DNA from: Opeltia flavorubescens
Taxonomy: Eukaryota > Ascomycota > Lecanoromycetes > Teloschistales > Teloschistaceae
Direction of reading: 5' to 3'
DNA length: 64,000 nucleotides
NCBI GenBank assembly: GCA_000442125.1
Contig: KE546974.1
Coordinates: forward strand, 496,001-560,000
Positions within the stretch are counted from its first letter, which is position 1. Each line of letters begins with the position of its first letter. The notes beneath the pieces are model-generated. The model searched no databases, was not told where the DNA came from, and was given only the letters and a program-made list of their open reading frames with translations. A program made the position numbers and the translations under genes. Shown piece after piece: positions 43,718 through 54,663 of this stretch.

Positions 43718-44834
43718 TATTGTTGTTGTTGGTATTGGGGGAGGATGGTCATGGTGGAGGATCTTTTTGGTGGGAACCCATCGAGCTTAATTGTGGTATT
43801 GTTTATGAAGCTGGCAATGGTCTCGACTAGCAGACGAGTTTTCTGTATTTACCATTGCTGCTATATGCGAATTGATATATTTGATATGTTATATGGTATT
43901 TGTTATTCCTATTGGCTAAGTATTTATTGCGCCTTCCATCCTCCTATATTGCGCCGTATTCGGATAGCCTCGCGGGGCAGCTGTCAAATTAAAGTTGTTA
44001 TTTAAGGTGTGCAACGTGGTCGCGTTTGGTTAGTGACGTTGCATTCGCGATTCCCATTATGGATTTATTTGACGACATGAGCATCCTGTCGCTCTCCCCT
44101 TCCTTCATAGCAATCACTCCTGGAAGTGAAGCAACAATGCTGTCTACCCATATGCCAAGAACTCTCTGTGTTCACGGTCTCCCGAGGCTATGCTATTTCT
44201 GTGTATTTTAGGAGCTGTCTCTTGCATCAGACGGCCCCGACCTCATTCGTTAGCTGCATCCTCCCGGTTGGACGCTTGCGAGCTTTCCCCTTCACCGTGC
44301 AAGCACGGACCAGAGGGGGTGGTCAGCGGAAATCTTGGCACTCATCTAAAGTTGCATGTCGGCGTTCTTGGCTCCAAGCTATACGAGCTTCGCACGGAAT
44401 GTTCCGTCCGAAGCTTCCCCTTCTCGTCCAATTATCGTGTGTTTCATATGGGAGCTAACACAGCAAATTTCCTAGTGATGAAGCCCATCTTTTCATTTGC
44501 TGCAATGTCGTTCAACGGCTGCCTAGACCGTGGGCGGGTTGGGCTCCTTTGATGAATGCCTCGCCTAGAAATGCTGCTTCCCCGCGAGATGGGTTATCAT
44601 AAAGGAATATGCATACTAGGTAACACGATAGGCCTGGCCCCAAGCTAGCTCGCGTGACTTTTGAGCTCAGCCTCGGATGAGAGCTGTTGAAGCGGTGTCG
44701 TTGCTGATTTTATTATGATCGTCGTCCGCTTCGACTGCTATTCAATCGCGTTTCCTTTGTGTACTGGGTCTCACTCCAATTGAAGGTAAAAAGTTCCTCC
44801 TTTCCTTCGGTTCTATGCACCCTTATCAAGATAC
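43718..44834. other. Divergent intergenic region, 1.1 kb
   Basis: Separates EFM4 from the cysteine-rich surface protein. Overlapping short plus frames (60-120 codons) are present but show no domain, no signal peptide and no splice logic. A CT-rich leader covers about 44730-44830 before the next ATG. Confidence 0.4.
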
Positions 44835-46236
44835 ATGAGGCCCAGCATGATGATCTACGAGACTTTCGTTATCTTTGCGTCGTTGTTTGTTCTTCCTTTC
44901 TGTTCGACTACCAGAGTATTGCCCCGAGGCCAATACTCGCCTGCCTCGTCTAAAGCCTTTCATGAACTTCGCAATGTCATCATCCATCCCCGTGGTGAGT
45001 TCTCTGGCAAGATGCCAGCACGGCTCCACATTCCAGCGAAACCTTTGATGCAACATGCGTCCTCTCCTCAAGCATCTGCAGCGGAAGTTAAAAGAATGTT
45101 GCTTGGGAAGAGACAGAGCTGCCCCTCCGGTTACGGATATTGCTATAGTGCGTATAGTCCCTACGCCGGTTGAGATTGACAATGGCCACTAACACTTTGA
45201 CAAAACAGCGTCTGGCAAGTGTTGCCCTGACAGCAATGGTAGTGGCGGGTGTTGCGATGATGGTACTTGCGTTACCAGCTCCGAGACCTGCTGTCTCTAC
45301 GGTGGTTCATGTAGTAGCGGAACGAAATGTTGTGAATCAGGCTGCGCACCAGAAGGGAGCGATTGCTGCGGCGATGGCCATCACTGCGATTCTGGCTATT
45401 TCTGTTGCGGAAACGGCAAATGTGCGCCCGAAGGCGGCGAGTGTTGCGCCGACGCAGCCAAGTCCGTCTGCCCGGCTGGAAAACTGTGCGTCATCTTCGA
45501 CGGCCAACAAACATGCTGCACGGACCTCAGCTGCAGCGAAGAAATCAGCTCCAGCGGTGGAGGAAGCACAGGCAGCAACGATAGCGGAGACACCGGAGGC
45601 GGAAACGTCGCAGCGCCTGCTCCCATTCCATCCATCTCGATACCAGACGTCTCCATTCCAACCTTCAACCCTTCAGACTACGCACCTCTCCCATCTGCCA
45701 CACTTCCTCCTCTCCCTACCATTCCCGCCGCCGCAGTCTCAATAACATCCTTCAGCCTCCCCCCCATCACAGCCCCATCAACACCCGGCGCTGTCCTGAG
45801 CACATTCTCCACATTCATCACAATCTACTACTACACCATCTTCGTCACCACGACCACATTCATTCATACGGAATCCGCCTTCGTCACAAGCTCGTACACA
45901 TCCACCACAACCCAAGTCACGGCGTTGGCGACGGATAGTCTGGATGCGGATATCGTGTTCGGGGACCTGGCGATCAGCATCCTTGATGCGCCGACTCCGA
46001 CCCTTACGGCGAGTGACGCAAGAGATTTCAGCCAGACGCATAGGGACTCGACCTCGACGGCTGATAGGTCGGTGATTACGGGTGTGGCTGGTGGTGTGGG
46101 ATCCATCCCGAGCGGTCCTGCTGGGTTCGCGTCGGGTGCTGCCGGTGGAAAGATGGGGAGAATGTGGGAATTTGGGGGAGTCTTTCTTCTAGGGGTTGTG
46201 GGATTGGGGGCTGGCCTGGGGATGGTGATATTGTAG
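44835..46236 (+). CDS. Cysteine-rich secreted protein, probable GPI-anchored
   Basis: Exons 44835-45147 and 45209-46236 (intron 61 bp, phase 1) give 446 aa. The N-terminal 24 residues (IYETFVIFASLFVLPFC core) are a signal peptide. A possible Kex2 site (LLGKRQSC) precedes the Cys region, about residues 94-210. There Cys come in repeating units with paired CC: GKCCPD, GGCCDDGTC, ETCCLYGGSC, TKCCESGC, SDCCGDGHHC, YFCCGNGKC, GECCADA and QTCCTDLSC. This resembles the dense disulfide modules of fungal surface proteins and of granulin/conotoxin-like knots. After a Gly/Ser linker come Pro/Ile/Ser repeats (IPSISIPDVSIPTF), a Thr-rich strand (TIFVTTTTFIHTES) and a Ser/Gly stretch, ending in a hydrophobic tail (GGVFLLGVVGLGAGLGMVIL) typical of a GPI signal. 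Expected in the cell wall or plasma membrane; role unknown. Confidence 0.85.
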
Positions 46237-46667
46237 GTCGGTCAGGCGGGATGGGGAAGTGAAGAGGAATGAGAATATGGTGATTCAAATGGCTTGGTTT
46301 GGTTTGGCCAGTTCAATAATACCCCATTTTTCAAAGCGTAAAACGGCCTTTCTGTCTCACATCTATGATATGGATATAAAAAATGGCCACTAGGCTTCCA
46401 ATATCACACTATTGAACCATGAACTGTTTACTCCCCACTAAAGGGAAATAAGAAAGGATGCATGAGATCATGTGTTCACGGGTATGACATGTAAGATCCT
46501 TCGTACGAATGAGATCTTCTGTTGGGCCTAAGCTAGGGCTAAAAATTATGTCAAACATGGTGAACCCTGGGCAAATTTTCATCATTTCCTTGCAATGAGA
46601 ATTTACTGTGATTAAGTATTTTCCCTCCATAGCACGCAGACGGAGGCATTACAAAAGTCAATGCTGT

Positions 46668-48310
46668 TCATTTGGCCATAGTAGAGTCTGGCTCGGAGAA
46701 TTTCAGGCTGAGGTTGACGAATACATCCTCGATACAGCTCCGCATAACGCTGACCATCGTGTCAATATCCTCCCTCGAAATATTGTACGGTGGAGCAACC
46801 AAGACGTGATCGCCATGTACTCCATCAGCCGTGCCCACACCGGGGTAAATAGCCACTCCCCGCTCTAGAGCAAGCAGATGAGTTGCATTTGCAATGCCAT
46901 TGCTCACGTCGAAAGGTTCTTTCGTTTTTTGATCCTTGACAAATTCGACACCCCAGAATAATCCACGTCCACGTACGTTTCCGACATTGGGGTGAGTTGC
47001 GATCTGCTTGCGGAGTTCTGCTTCCAGATATTCACCGCTGGACTTGCAACGGGCAATTAGGTTATCTGAGCGTATAATGCGCTGGACTTCTAGTGCGGCT
47101 GCGCAAGCAAGGACGTGTGATTGGTAGGTTTGTCCGTGGGCGAAAGACCTATCCGATGTCAGTGTATCGATGTGTCGATTTAAATGGTAGTCAGTATTAA
47201 CGATACCCAGTCCCAGATTCTAGAGCTCCGTGGACTCTCTTGCTCAATAGCACTGCAGCGATAGGTTGGTATCCGCCGCCTAGCCCCTTACCCATCGACT
47301 GGATGTCAGGAACGACGCCTTCAGCCTGCCAGGCATGCATTGAGCCACATCGACCGTTACCGCACATGATTTCGTCCAAGATGAGTAACACGCCGTACTT
47401 ATCGCATACTTTACGCATGGCTTGGAAGTATCCCGTCACAGGAGGCATGCAAGCTGTAGTCTGAATGGATGATCAGGCCTCGAAAGAATGGAAGAATGTA
47501 CGGAAGAAAGCAGACGACCTACTGCACCAACGATGGTCTCGGCGATAAAAGCGCAGACCTTATTTGCACCAGCATCCAGTATTTCATCCTCTAATTCTTG
47601 CGCCAAACGAGCAACATATTCTTCAACGCTCTCCCCCGAAATTCGATACCGATACTCGTTACAAGGACTTACCTGCCGCATCTGGGGCAACATTAGCGGC
47701 TCATAGTTTGCTCGACGAGCACGATGCCCGGATACAGCCAAGGCGCCTAGAGTAGCCCCATGATAACTCTGCCGGCGTGAAATGAAGATATTTCTTTCAG
47801 GTTGCTGAGGGCTGAGCTCCAAGAAGTATTGGCGGGATAACTTGAGGGCGGTCTCCATGGCTTCGGATCCTTTAGAACAAGTAGAAAAAAACAACATCAA
47901 TACGGACTCTTTGTTGATGATAGTGGAAAGAGACTTAATATACCAGAACACATGAACAAGCAATGAGACATCTTGCCATCCGTGGAGTCGATGAGCCATT
48001 CTGCCAGTTCTTCAGCCGGCCCAGAGGTGTATACCAATGCATGAACGTAGGAGACCTTGGCCATCTGATCGTAAACTACTTTTCGAACACGCTCGTCGCC
48101 ATGACCGATACAAGCTACGGCTGCTCCGCTTGAAGCGTCGAGGACTCTTTTACCATCTTTCAAATGGAGATAGCTCCCTTTAGCACTTTCGACATGCAAT
48201 GGTTCTGCATTCACACTCCGATGGAGAATGGAACTCTTGATTCGGGGGACGCCGGTGGCGTGTATCGTCGGAGACTCATTACTCGCGAGTATTGTGATTG
48301 TATCATCCAT
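46668..48310 (-). CDS. Class-III pyridoxal-phosphate aminotransferase
   Basis: Exons 48310-47944, 47869-47523, 47460-47207 and 47148-46668 give 482 aa; introns 74, 62 and 58 bp, all phases close. The fold-type I pattern is complete: LHLKDGKRVLDASSGAAV near the start; MCSGSEAMETALKLSRQYF, made by splice 1, holds the phosphate-binding region; SRRQSYHGATLGAL is the conserved YHG segment; LLILDEIMCGNGRCG supplies the Asp that contacts the pyridine nitrogen; and DIQSMGKGLGGGYQPIAA holds the Lys that forms the Schiff base. Exon 4 begins FAHGQTYQSHVLACAAAL. Enzymes of this group move an amino group between an omega-amino donor and a keto acid; the substrate cannot be fixed from sequence. No targeting peptide seen. 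A donor-like GTAAGT upstream (about 48373) hints at a spliced 5' leader. Divergent from eS12. Confidence 0.9.
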
Positions 48311-48709
48311 ATCGTCGGATGTTTTCAAGGTAGCATGCTCAAGGCAACCATGTTCTACGTCCTAGGACTTACCATAGAAAATCGATTGGATCCCCTCGGC
48401 CAAAGCCGGACTAGCTGGGCTCCATAGATGCGAGATAGCGCAACGAGCAGCTAGAATCTATCTTACAAGCGATCCCAGTGGATGATATACAAAAAGGGTA
48501 GGAGCGATGTTCATCGGTTGTAGCAGTCTCGCTATCTTATCTTCGGCAGCCCCGTGCTAGCGCCTGCCAAGCGATTGACGGCACACACACAAATTTCACA
48601 AGCATGTATTCGAGATTCATGAATCCAAGCAGATCCGTACTCTACAACCCGAAGCTCTTTGAGGATAATCCGACAACAACTACCTGATCGTATTATTCGT
48701 GCAGGCAAG

Positions 48710-49336
48710 ATGGTATACGCTCTTCTCTCCGTAAGAATTTGTTGAAGCCAAGTACTAACTCGTTAACGCCATAGTCGGACGGAGAAGAGCCCACCTCCCC
48801 TGCCCCTGCGGCCGAACCCGAGGATATCGAGATCGCCCATGAAGGTGGGCCCCCCGGTCAAATGTCTGTCCTCGAAGCCCTCAAAGGTGTCTTGAAACTC
48901 GCCCTCATCCATGACGGTCTTGCGCGCGGATTGCGGGAAGCTAGCAAAGCGCTGGATCGCCGACAAGCGCACATGTGTGTGCTGAATGAGAATTGCGAGG
49001 AGGAGGCCTACAAGAAGTTAGTGGTGGCTTTATGTAGGGAGCATGGGATCCCGTTGATCAAGGTGCCGGATGGGAAGTTGTTGGGGGAATGGGCAGGGTT
49101 ATGTGAGTTTCTGCTTCCTATCGGCAACATCACTTTCCGGCATTTTTATGTCACGGCGGATAAAGGTAGAGAAAGTGCATGAAATAACACAAACTGATTA
49201 TTTCGATATAGGTGTGCTCGATCGGGAAGGAAATGCTCGCAAAGTGGTCAATTGTTCATGTGTGGTCGTTCGCGATTGGGGCGAAGAATCACAAGAGCGT
49301 TCGATACTACTCAACTATTTCCAGACAGAGCAGTAG
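48710..49336 (+). CDS. RPS12: 40S ribosomal protein eS12 (RPS12)
   Basis: Exons 48710-48712 (the ATG alone), 48775-49102 and 49212-49336 give 151 aa; introns are 62 and 109 bp, each with closed phase. After the isolated ATG the second exon starts SDGEEP, as in fungal eS12. The conserved body follows: [33 protein letters not shown], then [23 protein letters not shown] and [25 protein letters not shown] across intron 2, ending [19 protein letters not shown]. It is an L7Ae-fold protein of the small ribosomal subunit beak. The acidic N-terminal tail is family-typical. A start codon split off by an intron is common in ribosomal-protein genes and often matters for expression. The locus is divergent from the aminotransferase with 399 bp between start codons. 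Confidence 0.95.
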
Positions 49337-49844
49337 CTGTCGAATTGGTCAGTGTCGGTCAATGGAATAGAAAGGCCGATAATTCATGGATTCAATCGCA
49401 TGTTGCAGAGACACGGAGGAAGCAAGACTATTTCGTAGCGGAGCGGTTTGATTCTTTAGAAGCAGCCATTCGGCACAGCTGAATCAAGATCGAAAAGCTT
49501 GTATTTCTACAGGTANACCTCGAAGAAAGCTCCGTTGGATCAGAGACCTTTGCTGAAGCTCTGACGTGATGACCTGCTTTCACGCCACGTCCATGCCGCT
49601 GATTTTCCTGCGCTAGATGTATGCCGGTCCATGGCTGCTTTGATTGTACCTTTCCTGTGAGCGACTTAACTCGTGGTTTAAGTCTTCGAGATTGCCAGGA
49701 CGTCCGTCGTGTGGCATTCCCGGCTGATATTTCAATATTCATTGAAATCGCCCAATTCTCAATACACTGTTTTGTAGGCCTGAAAAACAATAGGCTGACG
49801 TGAAAATAGAACTTAACAAGTTAATGTGCACGTCGGTTATGACC
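49337..49844. other. Convergent intergenic region
   Basis: About 500 bp between the stop codons of two convergent genes, holding both 3' ends. One N lies at 49516. No coding frame, repeat or RNA gene I can support. Confidence 0.45.
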
Positions 49845-51912
49845 TTACGTGAACTCGTATGTCGGGAAATATCGTTTGCCTTCAGGCACCATCGATAGGT
49901 GCTGGAAAGGCGTGCTCGAGGGATCGTAGTATAGACCCTCGATATGGCCGTCTGACCGTCTCAATGAAACGTAATAGAAACCACTGATGGTAAGGACTGA
50001 GGATGCATCCAAGGGCTTCACGAAGCATTTTTCTAGTAAGAAATTAGCCTGGGCACAACAGGGTCATTACATTAGAGATGAGCAACTGACCTTTCCATCT
50101 CATCAGGATGTACTTCTCGCGTAATTGTTCCCTCATCCACTTCCTGCTAACCAGGCCTCGGACCATTTCATCATCCGTTAGATTTTTGAATGGCTCAAGC
50201 ATCCGCCAGTAGATTGAATCTGTCTCCTCATCGGTCTTGTAGTTCTTTGTTTCTAGTGTGTGTATGTTGAAATCAATAATCTCGCCTTCGAGGAAGGTGG
50301 TGATACTTGAGACTTGGGTCCGAGAGTCTTTATCCGGCACATTAAAAGCTTCCATGGTTCCGGCGAGTGTCATATTTTCATAGTCAACGCTATGAACTTT
50401 GACTTTAACCGGCCAACGATCTTCCAGGACTAGAGACGGAGGCTGTTCGAGTGATCGCTCAGCCGCAGAATTTAAAGGTAGCGTTCGGAATTGTTGAGAA
50501 GTACTGGGATTCTCGTAGGTAGCCGAAGGTGCCATGGCCGTCCCAATTCTTCTTATCGGTGGCAAAGAGTCAGGTAACCCATATGTAAAGTTATGCCTAT
50601 TCGGCGGCAAAGGTCGGGCGTCGTCTAACTGTGGTAATTCCGCTGCTCTGTTTCGTCGACCAGTAGAGGACTCGCGGAGAAAGGATGTCGAACCATTTGT
50701 TGCGTGCTGGGAGCCGGAAAAGACACCCCCGACTCTTAACCACGAGCTTTCGGCAGGTGGATCGATCATTGCAGTATCTAAGATGAAATCGTCGTGGTTT
50801 GCGGCAAAGAATTCCTCTCGGACAAATCCCCCGGCCGCAGCAGAAGATACACTGTCCTGGTAAGAATCGCAAAAGCGTAAGCGTTCAAGGTACTTGATCG
50901 CATCTTCCAGATGCCATTCGGAGCCCTCTTGGCGATGTCTTAGCTCCTCGTCCTGTTGTCTGAGATGGCTGTTCAAAATCCAATCACGCCTGGCCAGATC
51001 ATGCAAAGAGCTAGCCATCTGAGAAGGAGACTGCTCCCTTTGCTGTCTACGGGCGCTTGAACCGAGAGGCGGTCTTCTCCGTAAATCCAATTGATTGCGT
51101 AATTCACTCTCCCAAGCTGAGCGATGTTCTATACCTCTCGTCCGTGCCGAAGAGGCCGGGTTCCTTCGTACTGATTGTAGTAGTGCGGCTGTCCGTAGCG
51201 AGGAGTCGGACGTTAAAGAGTTCGGCCCATTTCCACTTCCTCGGCCAGTAGCGGTGTTAGAATCTCTGTTGGATGAATTAATGTGTCTTGAAGCGGATAT
51301 GATAGCTCGTCGCTGCTCGTTGTAGAAGTCTGCAGATGAGCGTGACATGGTAGGTAGGCCGGACCAATTCGCTGAATCGCTCCTTCCATTGTCCATAGAG
51401 GGGGCCCAGCCGTGATAAGAAGAAAAAGCGGAGGCTCGGGGTGCAGTGGAAATGCGTTCTTGAGCCTCTTGTATATCTATTGGGTTGTAACGTCTATAGG
51501 CTGAGCTTTCCTCCATTTGACGCAGTCTCAAACTTTGCTCCACCTGACGCATCCTTCGCTGACTCTCGCTATCACTCCTCTCCACCGCGCGATTTTCCCT
51601 CTCTTCTCTGATCTGGCGCCTAAGGACATGAATATCGTCACTAATGGCTGTGGCGGAGAGGTCCTCGTCGCTTATGGGTGTTCGCAAGAAGCTGACGTTG
51701 GCATCATTCGCATCCTGTTCGGCTTGGGCTGTCGTAAGAGTACTTGCCAGGTCTGGTACAGGACGGGCGAGGGCTTCCAGCTCGAAGAAGGGGCTTGTCG
51801 AAGGATCCAGAGCAGGCAAGTCCTGCGATTCTTTCAGTAAATGACAGTCTTACCTCTGCGACGTTGTCTGCAGCAGAAGGCCGCTTACTGTTGGTGAATT
51901 GGATGGAGGCAT
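49845..51912 (-). CDS. GID4/VID24-domain protein with long disordered N-terminus
   Basis: Exons 51912-51889, 51822-50091 and 50032-49845 give 647 aa; introns 66 and 58 bp, phases close. Exon 1 is 24 nt (MPPSNSPT). Residues 9-430 are mostly disordered and charged, with an Arg/Glu-rich coil (DIHVLRRQIREERENR) at about 65-110. The VID24/GID4 beta-barrel begins near PVKVKVHSVDYENMTLAGTM (about 475) and continues with FLEGEIIDFNIHTLETKNYK, YWRMLEPFKNLTDDEMVRGL and ILMRWKEKCFV across the last splice, ending with ISGFYYVSLRRSDGHIEGLYYDP. In yeast, Gid4 is the substrate receptor of the CTLH/GID ubiquitin ligase and recognises N-terminal proline of gluconeogenic enzymes. Whether this long form is the GID4 itself or a paralogous receptor (GID10/11-like) is open. 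Confidence 0.88.
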
Positions 51913-52903
51913 GATTGTCCTTAGGACACGACCTCTCTCTTAAATCCAACCCTATTGTCGATACCCTTCTCTGATTCAAATGACGCAAATCTCTGTTACA
52001 GGGGAAACATATTCTATGGAAGAACATTTCCTAGAGTGGTAGTGACGCTGAGGCAGCAAAAGCCTAATGCGGCGGGGAACAAAGGCTGAGAACTAATGCC
52101 GCCTCGCCTGCTCATAATTATTGAGCCTCGCCCTTCCATGGACCTACGAATCACCAGCCAGGAAAGCTTCAGAGCTCTCCATGCCTGTCTCTCTGTCACT
52201 ACAATAATCACCTGCGTCCATCTCTTGCAAGATCTACGACCATTCAACTGCGAGGGCACTGTACAAAAGTCACAATGCAATGGTCTCAAGAGACTGGATT
52301 ACCACGACACGAGGAAATGCTCTGACCATGGTAGCCTTCTGTTGAACCGCGAATGAGCTCTCAGCGGATATCGCCTTGGGCAATATTAGTATCAGGGACG
52401 AGATCTCGGCAAATTGGAAAAAGTATGAGGCACCATAGCTGCAGTGCTACCACCTCTCCTCCCAAGTTTCAAGTCTGGACCCCCAATCAGGAAAGCTTCT
52501 GGAAGATATGACGCTTGCCGTCAACGTGGAGAAGGTGTGAGAGCTTGCCGATCAGCCGCCGGTACTTGGCTGGCTTGACATTTTTCTGCATCACTGCATC
52601 ATCAAACGACCCCCTTTCAGGCCCTCTCGGCCTCTTAGAGGCCACCGTCTATCCAGAAGCTTGCCTCGCGCTCCCGCTTTCATGGTCGGACCATGCTGAC
52701 CGAGCCCTCGGTGATTGGAGTCTAATCTCCCCAATTCGTGATATATTTCTCCTATCGTCTCACCGCATTGCTAGATTGCCCTGGTTACTTTGTCGCATCA
52801 TCTTCTTAGTCTTCGCTCTTCTTCCTCTCACATTACCCTATTCATTTTTGTGAAAGAGGATTCCTTAATTTCATTCTGGCCTCTTTGCATCTGTGTCTAC
52901 GCC
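51913..52903. other. Divergent intergenic region, 1.0 kb
   Basis: Promoter space for the GID4-like gene (left) and the DgoD-like gene (right). Short frames (80-112 codons) are present on both strands without domains. The last 150 bp before 52904 are CT-rich, as for other leaders here. Confidence 0.4.
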
Positions 52904-54149
52904 ATGGGTAAAATCAAGACCATTGAATATTTCCGTGTCCTCCCTCGTTGGCTTTTTGTCAAGATCACTGACGAGCATGGCAACTATGGGTGGGGTGAAG
53001 CAACCCTTGAGGGCCATAGCCAAGCGGTCGAAGGCTGTCTTGATGCTATGATCCAGCGTTTCGTAGGCTATGAAGCAGAGTACTCAAGCCCATCCTCCTT
53101 GCGCAGCGTGAGCGCTTGACCTCTGAACTGCTGCGCTTCATCTCAATTCCGTATATTGACTTGCATATAGTAATATTGAACACCTCTGGCAGACGGCGCA
53201 TCGACACTCTTTCTACCGTGGCGGTCCGGTCCTTATGTCTGCGCTCGCTGGCATTGATATAGCTCTCTGGGATCTCTTATCAAGACGGCTCGGCCTCCCA
53301 TTACACGTCCTTCTTGGCGGCGCTGTCCGCCACAAAATCAAGGTATACAGCTGGATAGGAGGCGACCGGCCGAGGGATGTCGAGGCTGCCGCAAAGGAAC
53401 GCTACGCGCAAGGCTTCCGTGCTGTTAAGATGAACGCCACAGAAGACATCGACTGGCTCGACAGCCCACAGGCCCTCGAAACCAGCGTCGAACGGTGTAG
53501 AATTGTGAAGGCATCGGGATTGGATGTTGGACTCGATTTTCATGGCCGATTACACAAGCCTATGGCTAAGCAACTCGCCAAAGCGCTGGAACCGCATCGA
53601 CCCCTTTTTATCGAAGAACCCCTCCTGTCCGAACACTACGAAGGTATCAAACAACTCTCAGGCCTCACCACCATCCCCATTGCTCTCGGCGAACGCCTCT
53701 ACTCCCGCTGGGACGTCAAGCGATTCCTCAACGACACTTCCATCGACATCCTCCAACCCGATATATCCCACTGCGGCGGCATCTCGGAGATCCGCCGCAT
53801 CGCCACCATGGCGGAAGCTTACGACGTTGCTTTGGCCCCGCACTGCCCCCTTGGCCCAATAGCCCTGGCGGCATGTATGCAGGTTGCGATGTGTACGCCT
53901 AATTTCACAATACAGGAAATGGGCTTGACGATTCACTACAATACAGAAGGGGGCGGGGCGTACGATATCAAGAACTATATTGTGGATAAGGGGGTTTGGG
54001 ACGTGAGGGATGGGTATGTGGAAGGGTTAAAGGGGGTGGGGTTAGGGATTGAGGTTGATGAAGAGGAGGTGAGGCAGGTGGCGAAAACGGCGAATGCGTG
54101 GGCGCCGAAGGGGTTCGTTGGGCCCGATGGGAGCATTAGGGAGTGGTAG
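52904..54149 (+). CDS. D-galactonate dehydratase-like enzyme (enolase superfamily)
   Basis: Exons 52904-53079 and 53171-54149 (intron 91 bp, phase 2) give 384 aa, the usual length. The N-terminal cap domain opens MGKIKTIEYFRVLPRWLFVKI and YGWGEATLEGHSQAVEG. The splice gives [38 protein letters not shown]. In the barrel: KVYSWIGGDRP; GLDFHGR with the metal-binding Asp and an acid/base His; PLFIEEP and IALGERL with the two other metal-binding Glu; DISHCGGI; and APHCPLGPIALAAC with the second His. This is the residue set of the DgoD branch of the mandelate-racemase subgroup, so catalysis by Mg2+-assisted dehydration of a sugar acid is expected. The active site looks whole. The family is mainly bacterial but known in ascomycetes; exact sugar acid not decidable. 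No targeting signal. Converges with SPP1. Confidence 0.9.
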
Positions 54150-54663
54150 GAGGTTTGGGTAAGAGGGAGATTGGCTTGTGTCATATAAGGGCCCGCGAGC
54201 ATATGGTAGGGTGGAAAGCATGATCTTAACATAGGTAGGCCTTGTGGTGGATATCGTTAGCCCTCGGTATCCTTTCGGCTCCTCCTTGTATGTAACCTTG
54301 ATACCTATGTCTAACCAACGACTCAATTTACTCTCCTCTCAACAAAATGCTTCTGTCTAAAGACGTATTCATTGAAAATTTTCTTTTGTATGTTCCTAAA
54401 ATCGTCGATTGGCTGGCTATTCCTGGGTATCCGAAGTGTTAAAAAAATGAAGCAAAAGGCCGCCAGAAGCCCATAACGACAGTCTCCTTGAGATCATGAT
54501 AAATGCAAGAGCGCTCCTAAGCGTTCTTCATATCTTCCAACCAGAGTTTCCCTGCGCGGGTCGTAAACCTGACCCATCCATAAACTGGGTAACATTATTT
54601 TCCTAAGTTTTTCTTTCCTTTCCTTCCTGCCCTCGAGATCTCCACGAGGAAATGCCTATCTGT
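54150..54663. other. Convergent intergenic region
   Basis: 514 bp between the stop codons of the DgoD-like gene and SPP1, expected to hold both 3' ends. No gene, repeat or RNA seen. Confidence 0.45.

Noticed and set aside
43643-44005. 120-codon plus frame upstream of EFM4
   Set aside because: Lies antisense to EFM4 exon 1 and its promoter, with no domain or start context.
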